Source of the DNA: Pleurodeles waltl
Lineage: Eukaryota > Chordata > Amphibia > Caudata > Salamandridae
DNA length: 64,000 nucleotides
Direction: 5' to 3'
Assembly (NCBI RefSeq): GCF_031143425.1
Contig: NC_090444.1
Location: 57,407,533 to 57,471,532, forward strand
The translations under genes and the position numbers were made by a program. Under the pieces are notes generated by a model, which did not search any database, was not told where the DNA came from, and worked only from the letters and a program-made list of their open reading frames with translations. Positions within the stretch are counted from its first letter, which is position 1; each line of letters begins with the position of its first letter. Positions 9,995 to 20,326 of this stretch are shown piece after piece.

Positions 9995-11021
9995 TTGGGA
10001 CATATTGGAAGATGGCGGAATCCGCCGGTGTACCGACCGCTGGTGGACCTGTTGACAATGGAAGAGCGACATGTCATCGTGACCTACCGTGCCACAATCC
10101 AGGAACTATGTACCCAGTTGGAGCCAGACCTGATGTCACCAATCCGCCATCCGACTGGAATCCCCCTTGACGTGCAGGTGCTGTCAGTGCTCCATTTCCT
10201 TGCAAGTGGGTCTTTTCAGACAACAGTGGCCCTGGCATCAGGGATGTCCCAGCCTATGTTTTCCAACGTGTTGTCCAGAGTGTTGTCTGCCCTGCTGAAA
10301 CACGTAAGGAGATACATCATTTTCCCTGAGGTGGCGGATTTGCCTACAGTGAAAGGTGACTTCTATGCCCTTGGACATATCCCCAACGTCATAGGTGCCA
10401 TTGATGGGACCCATGTAGCTCTGGTCCCCCCCCCGCAGGAATGAACAGGTGTACAGGAACAGGAAGAGTTATCATTCGATGAATGTCCAGATGGTCTGTT
10501 TGGCAGACCAGTACATCTCGCAGATAAATGCAATGTTCTCTGGCTCAGTGCATGACACCTACATCCTGCGGAATAGCAGCATACCTGATATGATGGGTGA
10601 ACTCCAGAGGCACCGTGTATGGCTATTGGGGGACTCTGGTTACCCCAACCTGTCATGGCTACTGACCCCAGTGAGGAATCCCAGGACCAGGGCAGAGGAA
10701 CGGTACAATGAGGCCCATGGGCGGACTAGGAGGGTGATCGAGCGGACCTTCGGCCTCCTGAAGGCCAGGTTCAGGTGCCTCCATATGACAGGTGAGTCCC
10801 TATTCTACTCACCGAAGAAGGTGTGCGACATCATCATCGCCTGCTCCATGCTCCATAACTTGGCATTGCGACACCAGGTGCATTTTCTGCAGGAGGATGA
10901 TCCAGATGACGGTGTTGTTGCAGCGGGTGAGCCTGTGGAGCCTGTGGACAGTGATGAGGATGAAGCTGATGAAGATGAAAACGACAACAGGGAGTCAGTC
11001 ATACAGCAATATTTTCAGTGA
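9995..11021 (+). pseudogene. Harbinger DDE transposase, element B (frameshifted, intronless)
   Basis: This is a HARBI1-type transposase. The N-terminal half (RWRNPPVYRPLVDL, MEERHVIV) leads into the helical region and the first catalytic aspartate in GAIDGTHVALVPP. A run of nine Cs ending about 10436 (eight in D) shifts the frame. The second ORF, 10449-11021, carries GSVHDTYILRNSS, the second aspartate in GDSGYPNLSW and the glutamate in ERTFGLLKARF, then an acidic tail ending VIQQYFQ. Relative to D and E it lacks three residues (LDR) near 10092. The intron found in C, D and E is absent precisely at the splice point near 10628. The true start is uncertain; an ATG lies at 10058, and homology extends upstream of it. 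Confidence 0.85.
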
Positions 11022-11308
11022 GACACAGGTGAGTACATTTTCATGTTTCACATAATATTAAATTTCACACGTCTACCTCTATCCTGTACCTACAGTTCAC
11101 TCCCTATTTGTTAACTGAGTTGTCCCCTTCCATTTCAGTTTCAGTAATGGGGTAACCTTCGTGTCAACAGCTTGCACCTTTGAAAGGCTTGTGATGTGTG
11201 ACATTGGTATGCTGGCCTTCCAATGGGTAACCTTTTTTAACACTGTAATTGACAATACAAAGTTCACAATCATTGACTGACTCCAATATTATTAAGGTTT
11301 CAAGGGTG

Positions 11309-11314
11309 TTTATT
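11309..11314 (-). promoter_or_regulatory. Poly(A) signal of Myb1, element B
   Basis: AATAAA on the minus strand in the conserved context AATAAACACCC, about 190 bases beyond the Myb1 stop codon. Confidence 0.6.
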
Positions 11315-11501
11315 TAAGTGCATAAAAATGTAGGGGGGTTGTGAAATGGGGATAGGTCATGGTGGAAGAATGTCCATGGCAGAGTCCAGCCTATTAGTCT
11401 CACAGGTACATTGCACATCTGGCCATTGAAAGTGGAGCTGGGTCAGTTCCAATGTGGACAGGGTAACAAAGTGGGACAGTGGGGGGACAATCAGGGTAGT
11501 C

Positions 11502-13016
11502 TTATTTCCTGGCGGGGGTCTTGCCATCTTGCTCTGTCCTGTTCCTGGATCTCAGGGACCGCTTTCGTGGTGGTTCTCCATCTGCAGGGGGTGGGGTGCT
11601 GGTGTTTTGGTCCTGTGGCGGGGCGTCCTGTCCACTAGCGCCGGCGGAGGTGGTGGGCAGTTCGTCGTCCTGGCTAGTGTCAGGGGTCCCTTGGAGTGCC
11701 ACAGTGTCCCTCAAGGTCTTTTGAATGTCCTTCAGCACCCCTACGATGGTGCCTATGGTCCTTTGCTCCTCCCTGAACCCCAAATACTGCTCCTCCTGCA
11801 GACGCAGGGTCTCCTGCAACTTGTCCAGGACCGTTGGCATCGTCTCCTGGGAGTGGTGGTATGCTCCCATGATGGAGGAGAGGGCCTCGTTGAGAGTGGG
11901 TTCCCTTGGCCTGTCCTCCCTCTGTCGCACAGCAGCCCTCCCAGTTCCCCTCTGTTCCTGTGCCTCCGTCCCCTGGACCGTGTGCCCACTACCACTGCCC
12001 CCAGGTCCCTGTTGTTGTTGGGGTGGTGGGTTAGCCTGGGTGTCCTGTAGTGGTGGACACACCGCTGATTGACCTGTCCTGGGTAGGGAGGTATGGGCCC
12101 GCTGGGTGGGTGCTGTGCTGGTGTTTCCAGAGGGTGTAAGCTCGGTGTTGGGCTGTGGCTGGGCAAGGGGAACCGACTGTCCTGAGGCCCACGATGGTCT
12201 GGGCTGGTCATCAAGATCCAGTAGGACATGGCTGCTGTCGTCACTGTGGGCCTCTTCTGGGGGTGGAGTGGTGTAGTCTGGACTCTCTGGTGTGGTGACG
12301 TTCCTTCGGGTTCCTGAGGGGGTATGAGTACAGCATTATTGCATGTGTGTGTTTCATGATGTGCAATGTTTGGGTGTGCGTGTACCCCAGTGCTAGCATT
12401 CCTGTGTGGGAGCTTGTGTGGTGATGGTTGGGGGATGTTCTGGGTCTGTGCAGTGGGCATGCTTTAGTGATGGGTATCCATGCTTAGTTGTGTCATACAG
12501 GTCTTGGGGTTGGGATGGGTGGTTGGTGTTATGGGTACATTAGTGAGGAGTTAGGGTGTTAGTGGAGGGTGTGAGGGTGGGGGTGTGTGATAGCATGCAG
12601 GTAGGGTGGGGGATATGATAGTTGAGATTTGACTTACCAGTGTCCGTCCCTCCAACGACTCCTGCGAGGCCCTCAGGATGCAAGATGGACAAGACTTGCT
12701 CCTCCCATGTTGTTAGTTGTGGGGGAGGAGGTGGGGGTCTGCCGCCAGTCAGCTGTACCGCGATGTGGTGCCTGGATACCGTGGAACGCACCTTCCCCCG
12801 TAGGTCGTTCCACCTCTTCCTGATGTCCTCCCTATTTCTTGGGTGCTGTCCCACAGCGTTGACCCTGTCGACTATTCTTTGCCATAGCTCCATCTTCCTG
12901 GCTATGGATGTGTACAGTACCTGTGAGCCAAATAGCTGTGGCTCTACCCGTACGATTTCCTCCACCATGACCCTGAGCTCCTCCTCGGAGAAGCGGGGGT
13001 GTCTTTGGCGTGACAT
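11502..13016 (-). CDS. Myb/SANT-like protein Myb1, element B (two exons, intact)
   Basis: Exon 1 is 13016-12638 (379 bases) with donor GTAAGT; exon 2 is 12313-11502 (812 bases) after an acceptor ending CCTCAG. Together they give 397 codons with no stop inside. The N-terminal domain (RFSEEELRVMVEEI, SIARKMELWQRIVDRVNAVG, RKRWNDLRGKV) is a Myb/SANT-like DNA-binding domain. Then come a polyproline linker with LTTWEEQVLSILHPEG, an acidic exon-2 start (EEAHSDDSSH), a helical segment likely to self-associate (LNEALSSIMGAYHHSQE, LDKLQETLRLQEEQYLGF) and a basic PPRKRSLRSRNR tail. In known Harbinger systems such partners bind the element ends and recruit the transposase. This is the only gene of the five elements that I can read as fully intact. 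Convergent with the transposase. Confidence 0.82.
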
Positions 13017-13828
13017 GGGGTGGTGTGTGTGATGTGTGGGGCGGTGTATGTGTTGATGAGTGTGGTGAGTGTAGTGGTATGTGGTGTTTTGTGCATGGAT
13101 GTTGTGTGGGTGATGGTGTAGTGTGCCTCTGTGTGATGGGGTTCTCTATTCTGTGCTGTCTCTCTCTGGCCTTCGTCTCTAATTTTTGGTCATAGGGGTT
13201 TGTGGGTGATGTGGGTGTGTGTTTTATATTGTGTTGGGTGTGTGGGAGTGTTGTTTGTATGTGTATTAGGTGTGTGTATTTGGAATTGTCCAATGTGGCG
13301 GTGTTTTGGAGATGTGTGTGTATTTTGAGCGTGGCGGTGTGTACCGCCAATGGAATACCGCGGTTGAAAGACCGCCGCGTGGATTTGTGTGTCGTAATAG
13401 CATGGGCGTGTTTCTGTTGGCGTGGAGGAGGGGGATTTGTTTCCGCATGTTTATCGCTGACCTTTGGTGTGGCGGTATTGTGTGGGTGTGTGAATTTCGG
13501 CGGATTCCGTAATGTGTCTCATAATAGCTGTGGCGGTCACCCGCCGCCGCCGTGGTGTATTGGCGGTCTTCTGCACGGCGGTAAGCGCCTTTTCCCGCCA
13601 AGGTCCTAATGACCCCCATAGTGTAATGAGTGTTAGAGTAGAGAGAGTGAAATGAAAAGACCTACTCTACCTAACCCCTGGCATCTTTCAAAAGAGAGTA
13701 AGAGATTAGAGTCTGTACAAGGTATAAGAATGTTTAGCTCTAGGTACGGAGTACACTTTCCTGTGGAAAGCACCGGTGACAGAGTGATAAGACAATTGCA
13801 AGTACTTATTTCACTGCTGCACCACCAA

Positions 13829-16800
13829 TGTAGGAGGCTGGCTTGGTTTGTAATGGGTATCCAAAGGTACGTACACCTTATACCAGGTCCAGTTATCCCT
13901 TATAAGTGAAATGTAGTCAGTGTCTAGAAGCCAGATTGTCTAGGGGTAGCTGTAGCTGAGCAGCCAAGGCTTATCTAGGAGCTATGCAAAGCTCATGCAA
14001 TACCACTGTAGTTACACACATGAAAGAAAATACTCAGAGTTACAAAAATAAAGGTACTTTATTTTGGTAACACAAATGCCAAATATACTTTAGAGACTAA
14101 TCACTCTTAGGAGGTAAGTAATATACACAGTACATACACTAGAATGCAGTAATAGCTGTAAAAACAGTTAGAAAACTGCACATAGTGAAAATCACAATAG
14201 ATAGCAATGGGCCTAGAGGGAACAAAGACCTATACTAAAATAGTGGAATGCGAAAGTCAGTTTCCAAACTAGGCAAGTATAGTGTGTAGAGGGGTGCTGG
14301 GAGTGTAAGAAAATACCAAAGGTAAGTAATAGAATCTATCCCAGAGCCCAGCATAGCAGGAGTAAATCACAGTAAGCTTCCTAGAACACACCAAAACACA
14401 TGATAGACGATTATGCAAGAACCAGAAGAGACTGCATGACACAAATGATGGATTCCTGGACCTGAAGACCTTTGGAAGAAGGGGACTAAGTCCAAGAAGC
14501 ACTGAAGAGTCCAGGGAGAACAGGGACCCTTGCTAACCTGGAGGAAGGGGCAAAAGAGGAACCACCGGTGAAGAACAACAGTCCGTACTGCACCCACGAA
14601 GACGGATGCAGGTTCCTGGTTGGTGCAGATGATGTCCCATGCCGGATGGATGATTGCAGTTTGGTTTGTGTCACTGGATTCCACCAACAAGCCTTGGCAC
14701 ATGCAAAGCTTGTGGTTGGAGGAAAATGTCTCTGCCTGGGGCCAGGAGGACCTGGTGGATTCTACCCAGGAGGGGGAGTCATAGGGTGCTCTCAGAAACT
14801 CAGAGAGCTCTCAGAAGAGCAGGCAGCACCCACAGGAGTCCCACAGCTCGGGGACAGAGAAGGTGCAAATAGAGGCCCTTGCAGCACTACACAAAGGGAT
14901 CCCACGCCGCATGAGAACCACTCAGGAAGCTGTACATCGCAGGAAGGAATGCTGGGGGCCTGAGCTGTGCTGCATATGAAGAACTTTGTGGAAGGTCGCA
15001 CACAAGCCTTGGCAACTGCAAAACACACCATTCATGGGGGTGCAGTCTTGCATGGGGAGGCAAACTCTTACCTCCACCAAAGTTGGACAGCTGGACCATA
15101 GGACTGTCAGGACTACTTCAGTCCACCACTCGTGTTGCTGGATCCATGCACTTCATCAGGAGAGGGGATTCACACCACCGGTCGTCGCTGCATAGAGGTA
15201 CCTGCTGAAGTAGAGAAGTGACTCCTTCACTTCAAGGAAGATTCCTTCATTCTTCTGGTGCAAGATGAAGACAGGAAGTCCTTAGAAGATGCATGACCTG
15301 GAAACAGTTGCAGTTGCTGGCAGGAGCTGAATATACAATGTTGCAGAAGTCGTCTTTGCTTCTTTGTTGCAGTTTGTAGAGTTCCTGGAGGGTCCAGATG
15401 TCAGTAGAAGGTGAAGAAAAGGATGCAGAGGATTCCTGCTGGATTCTTGCAATCTGAGGAAACACCAAGCCGAGAGACTATAAATAGCCCTGAAAGGAGG
15501 ATTGGTCAGCTACACAGGTAAGCACCTATCAGGGGAGGGCTGTGACGTCACCTGCTGGCACTGGCCACTCAAATGCTTCCAAAGTTCCCTGCCAACATGG
15601 AATCCAAGATGGCAAAACCCAAGGACCCTCTGGAGGAGCTCTGGGCACCACCCTGGGGTGGTGATGGACAGGGGAGTGGTCACTCCCCTTTCCTTTGTCC
15701 AGTTTTGTGCCAGAGCAGGGACTAGGGGCCTGATTCTGACCCCGGCGGTAAGGAACCGCCGGGGCCAGGGTCGGAGGGAGCACCGCCGACAGGCCGGCGG
15801 TGCCCCGCAGGGCATTCTGACCGCGGCGGTTCGGCTGCGGTCAGATGCGGAAAACCGGCGGTCTCCCGCCGGTTTTCCGCTGCCCATCAGAATCCTCCAT
15901 GGCGGCGGAGCGCGCTCCGCCGCCATGGGGATTCTGACAGCCCATACCGCCATCCTGTTCCTGGCGGGTCTCCCGCCAGGAACAGGATGGCGGTATGGGT
16001 TCTCGTGGGGCCCCTGGGGGCCCCTGCAGTGCCCATGCCAATGGCATGGGCACTGCAGGGGCCCCCGTAAGAGGGCCCCACTTTGTATTTCAGTGTCTGC
16101 ATTGCAGACACTGAAATACGCGACGGGTGCCACTGCACCCGTCGCACCTTCCCACTCCGTCGGCTCAATTCTGAGCCGGCGTCCTCGTGGGAAGGGACTT
16201 TTGCACTGGGCTGGCGGGCGGCCTTTTGGCGGTCGCCCGCCAGCCCAGTGCAAAAGTCAAAATACCCTCAGCAGTCTTTCAACCGCGGAGCAGTATTTTG
16301 GTGGGGGAAGTCTGGCGGGCGGCCTCCGCCGCCCGCCAGACTCAGAATGACCCCCTAGGTGTCCCTGAACTGGTGTAGACTGGTTTATGCAAAGAGGGCA
16401 CAAAATGTGCCCTTCAAAGCATTTGCAGTGGCTCAGGGAGGCTACCCCTCCCAAGTCTGTAACACCTATTTACAAAGGGAGAAGGTGTAACATCTCTCTC
16501 CAAAAGGGAGTTTCTCAAGGAAGAGGAGGGCAGAAACCTGTCTGAGAGGTGGCAGCATCTGGGGCTGCCTGGAAAACCTCAGAAGGCTGTTATGGCAGTA
16601 TTGGGGGTCCTCTAAGGAGCCCCCAGAATGCATGGGATCATGGAACCAATACTTGCAAAAGCATGGGGCATGATTCCTACATGTTTGACACCAAACATGG
16701 CCATATTTGGAGTTACCGTTTTGTAGCTGAACATAGGTAGTGACCTATGTCCAGTGCACGTGTGAAAATGGCGTCCCAGCACTCACGAAGTCTGGGGAAA

Positions 16801-17250
16801 TGGTCCTGGAGATCGTGGGGCACCTCTGCTAGTGCAGGGGTACCCTCACACACAGGTACATTGCACTTTGCCCTCAGGGCTGGTGGGCCTGCTATAGGGG
16901 TGACTTATAAGTGACCAGGTGCATTGTAAATGGCAGTGAAAGGGTATATGCAACATTTTACGCAGGCTGTAATGGCAGTCCTGTAGAAGCCTTTGGATGT
17001 GCTCCCTATTGGTGGCAAAAGAAATGATACAGCCCATGGAGATACCCTGGAACCCCAATGCCCTGGGTACCTAAGTACCATATACTAGGGACCTATAAGG
17101 GGGCACCACCAGTGTGCCAATTTTGGGTGAAATACTGGGTCACCAGTATGTAGTGACAACATTTAGAGGAGAGTGGTCCTGTTTAGCAGGATTCCAGTGA
17201 ACACAGTCAAACACACTGACACGAGGAAGAAAATGGGGTTAACCATGGCA
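13829..17250 (+). mobile_element. LTR of a 3-kb LTR family (copy 1), near complete
   Basis: The copy starts TGTAGGAGGCTGGC and follows the 44203-47281 solo LTR almost to its end. Shared landmarks include CAGGTCCAGTTATCCCTTAT near the start, AATAAAGGTACTTTATTTT, and GCCAGAGCAGGG before the hairpin-element insertion. The final 25 or so bases are missing and an inverted fragment of the same family follows. It carries hairpin element 1 (15725-16355). No open polymerase is present. The parent element class is not shown by the sequence; large LTRs of this type fit Ty3/Gypsy elements, which is inference. Confidence 0.6.
15725..16355 (+). mobile_element. Hairpin-train MITE, copy 1
   Basis: A non-autonomous element with ends GGGGCCTGATTCTGA and TCAGAATGACCCCC, flanked by CTA (15722-15724 and 16355-16357, boundary uncertain by one base). 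The solo LTR at 44203-47281 supplies an empty-site equivalent. Inside lie about 12 consecutive hairpins with short loops, for example 15847-15880, 15897-15928, 16085-16119 and 16198-16256. Almost every base belongs to a stem. Ends and 3-bp duplications match Harbinger elements here, so Harbinger transposase is the inferred mover. ORFs across it are palindrome artefacts. Confidence 0.85.
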
Positions 17251-17254
17251 TGGT

Positions 17255-18475
17255 TGCACATCCTCAGAGGACAGCCCGTCTTCAGCCTGCACCAAGCGTG
17301 AAGGAATCTGCCTTCAAGTGAAGGAGTCACTTTCCTGCTCCAGCAGGCACCTCTCTGCATTGACAACCAGCTGTGTGGATCCCCCCGACTGATGTGCTTC
17401 ATGGATCCTGCATCACGGCCGAAGTGGTCCTGATGGTCGTGACGTCCAACTGTCCAATTTTGGTGGCAGTAAGGGCTTGCCTCCCCATGCAAGATAGTAC
17501 CCCTATGCAACATGTGTTTTGCCGTTACCAAGGCTTGTTAGTATTCTTCATCAAAGTTATTTGTGCACTGTGCAGCTCCGGCCCCCAGCACTCTATCCTG
17601 AGACGCACAGCTTCCTGTATGGTTCTCCAGCAGCGTGGGACCCTTTGTTGTAGTGCTGCATTTGGCCTTTTTTTGCACCCATGCTGTGGGACTCCTGTAT
17701 GCATTGCCTGGTCTTCTGTGGGCTCCCTGTGTTGCTGAGAGCCATCTCTGACTCCCCTCCTGGATAGAGTCCACCAGGTCCCTCCTGGTCCTGGGCAGTG
17801 CCATTTTCTGCTAACCGCAATTTTTGTGTGGCTTGTTGGGGGAATCCTGAGATGCAAACCAAACTGCAATCATCCATCCTGCGTGGGACATCATCTGTAC
17901 CAACCAGGAACCCACATCCGTCTTCTTGGGTGCAGCACTGACTGTTGTTCTTCACCGGTGGTTCCTCTTTTGCACCTTCATCCACGTTTGCAGCGGCTCC
18001 TGTTTTCCCTGGACTCTTCAGTGCTTCTTGTACTTAGTCCCCTTCTTCCACAGGTCTTCAGGTCCAGGAATACATCATTGGTGTCTTGCAGTTTCATCTG
18101 GTTCTTGCATAATCTTCTTTCTCATGTTCTTGTGTGTTCTAGGAAAATTACTGTGATTTACTCATGATTTCCTGGTCTTTGGGGTGGGTTCTAGTACTTA
18201 GCTTTGGTGTTTTCTAGTACTCCCAGTGATCCCCTACACACTGCACTTGCCTAGGTGGGAACCCGACTTTCACATAAAACTTTCTTAGTATATGGTTTGT
18301 GTTCCCCCTAGGCCCATTTCTAACTATTGCGATTTTCACTAATTGCACTGTTTTCTCACTGTTTTTGCACCTGTGTTTGCATACTAGTGTATATATTGTG
18401 TATATTACTGACCTCCTAAGGGAGTATAGGCTTTAAGGTATTTTTGGCATTTGTGTCATTTGTTTTATTTTTGTC
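17255..18475 (-). mobile_element. Inverted partial copy of the 3-kb LTR family
   Basis: This stretch is the diverged reverse complement of about 14040-15240. For example, 17860-17970 mirrors 14560-14670 and 17470-17590 mirrors 14940-15070. It makes a 1.2-kb inverted repeat with a spacer of about 2 kb. It has no LTR termini and no ORF of its own. Confidence 0.7.
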
Positions 18476-18607
18476 ACACTGAGGAGGATCACAACCCTTT
18501 ATTGTGCACAGGCTGGTCCTGGGGAGGTGGTAGTCTGCGGGCCGTTTATGGCCTGTGAGGGGTGCGCTGGCCCTCCTTCTACTTTTAATCATGTTACTGG
18601 CCCCAAG

Positions 18608-19592
18608 TGTCGCGTGGGCTCTCATTATCTGAAATGAGACTACTGGATTTCTAGGCAGCAGGATCTATAACGGTGTGGGGGACTGAGTCTGACCCACGTG
18701 TAAAGAAATATGTCGCCCTAAATCCGGTTTTGCTCCGGCTAACTAGCAGTGCCTCATTTCTCCCACGGGGAAGAGATGATTGGGAGCCGAGCGCATGACA
18801 TCTTTGGAACTTCTCAGGGAAGTCGTGGTCACTCAGATCCAAACCAACTCTCTCATTTACAATATGATCTCATATACAAATGACAAAGACAGTATAAGTT
18901 TTATATAATGCTTTAATAAAACGACTGAATTTTAGAGAATAAGGCATGAACCGCGATAACCAGAACCATACAACACAGTAGGATTGAGATAGTTACCAGG
19001 AGAGTAAAACATAAAAATAAAGCAATCATTGTATATTATAATTTCTACTCTCCCTCTGCTTAATTTATTTAGAGCACAGCATGTTAAGTGCCTAGCTTGC
19101 CTATCTGTATCACTGCAGAGACTTTAGTCTTCATACCTGAGCAAAGGCCTGTGATCTTGGTTCAGCATCTGCAACGAGGCAGTCAGCATCTAGTTGTGGT
19201 TCCCTGGTAGGAATCTCCCTCTTACATGTATTGGGACAGAGAAGTTATTTTATAACCTATATGTCAACGTGATCACCAAATACGCAGAAGTACCAAGTCT
19301 AAACTTCAACCACGTCTATCGGCAATGTACCAGACTATATCCTTGACTGAAGCACAGAGTGAGTGTGTTATGAAGAACATCAGTGCTGAAGTATGCAAAA
19401 CAGTGTGATATGACTAAAAAACAACACCGTAGAACTGGCCATCTGAAAATAACAGTACGTAGAAAAATAAAGGCACGCAGAGCAAAGTGCACAGAGGCTC
19501 TAAGCTACTAGCAAATGAAATAAAATACATCCAGGGCAAAATGCACAAAGGCCTAATGCACAAAACTAACGCATAAAACCAACCACACTACA
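18608..19592 (-). repeat. 3' LTR of the foamy-like provirus (985 bp)
   Basis: On the minus strand it begins TGTAGTGTGG and ends CGCGACA. It contains the uninterrupted site (TAT at 19336-19338) that carries the hairpin element in the 5' LTR. A TATATAAAA box on the minus strand lies near 18900. I see about seven single-base differences or small indels from the 5' LTR, so the insertion looks recent. Confidence 0.9.
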
Positions 19593-19602
19593 CCCTCCCC
19601 TT
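19593..19602 (-). other. Polypurine tract
   Basis: Directly upstream of the 3' LTR on the minus strand is AAGGGGAGGG, the expected primer for plus-strand synthesis. Its position is exact: the LTR starts at the next base. Confidence 0.75.
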
Positions 19603-19765
19603 GTCGGTAGCAAGTGGTTCTAAAAACATAATAATATGCCCTAAATATAAGCAAATTTAAAATTATAGATCTATTTCGACAAGTTCAGAGGACAGTCAAA
19701 TCATAAAATCTATTAATAAGCCGAATCGAATGTCAATTTAGTGAAGAATGAGAAAATCCAATTGT

Positions 19766-20326
19766 TCAAATGGAAGCAATAGAGAGAAGGAATTCCTCCA
19801 CTTCGACGTATGATAAGATCGGAAGATTCACGCCACAAAGTATCATGGAGCAGGTGTGTTCCAAAGCTCCTAAACCATTCAGGGCGGCACCCCGTGTAGG
19901 GTCAATGAACAAGACAAATCCATCTTCCTCCAGGAAGGGAATCTCATAAACTGCCTCACGAAGCAAACGCAACCGAAGTGCACAAGTCTGGGAATGAGCC
20001 CTAATCGGGAACATCAACAGATCAAGATCGACCACCGGAGGGCGCTGCAGTGAGAGACAGAAAGCCAGTGCATGTTCAAACGAGCACCAAAGGCACCGAA
20101 ACACGGGTTGCACACAGTCCAAGACCGGTCTGAATGACAGAGACCAACCACACTCCAAGTTGCCCAAGAGTGTTGCTCCAAAATGCTGCATCATACGTTC
20201 ACAACACAGCTGTGCTGATGGGAGCAGCAATAGCGGATCTCGTTGCAGTGGGACAGCCATTGCGAAAGAAGAGCAACAGCAGCAAAATCCCAGCCAATAA
20301 AGCCAAAGTAATTGGGAAACCCCCAA
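19766..20326 (-). CDS. Candidate 3' accessory ORF of the provirus (186 aa)
   Basis: This minus-strand ORF overlaps the last 128 bases of env in another frame and runs toward the 3' LTR, where foamy viruses keep their transactivator and accessory genes. Residues before MMQHFG mirror env overlap and may not be used; splicing could supply another start. The body is Cys- and Leu-rich with an acidic segment (EIPFLEEDGFVLFIDP). I recognise no domain, and I do not claim it is a Tas/Bel homologue; position alone suggests it. No defect is visible. It could also be a chance ORF, though 186 codons in this AT-moderate region is long. Confidence 0.45.
   Translation of the reverse strand: MGVSQLLWLYWLGFCCCCSSFAMAVPLQRDPLLLLPSAQLCCERMMQHFGATLLGNLECGWSLSFRPVLDCVQPVFRCLWCSFEHALAFCLSLQRPPVVDLDLLMFPIRAHSQTCALRLRLLREAVYEIPFLEEDGFVLFIDPTRGAALNGLGALEHTCSMILCGVNLPILSYVEVEEFLLSIASI

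Larger units (their letters stand above)
4288..13617 (+). mobile_element. Harbinger element B, complete (9.33 kb, three genes)
   Basis: The element starts GGTGGTCATTACAAC and ends TCCTAATGACCCCC, flanked on both sides by ATA (4285-4287 and 13618-13620), a 3-bp target duplication of Harbinger type. From left to right it holds a GGCGG-rich subterminal region, three minisatellite blocks, Myb2 (minus), a divergent intergenic region, the transposase (plus), Myb1 (minus) and a GGCGG-rich right end. The transposase has a homopolymer frameshift and Myb2 a one-base deletion, but Myb1 is fully open. Element E repeats this layout in inverse orientation with the same target trinucleotide. Intron absence in the transposase groups B with A. 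Confidence 0.9.

Noticed and set aside
15502..16350. 282- and 247-codon ORFs on both strands
   Set aside because: They run across the hairpin MITE, where palindromes make both strands similar and GC-rich, so stops are scarce. No domain is present.
19766..20326. Naming the 3' ORF tas/bel1
   Set aside because: Only position supports it. I see no recognisable sequence similarity, so it is left unnamed.
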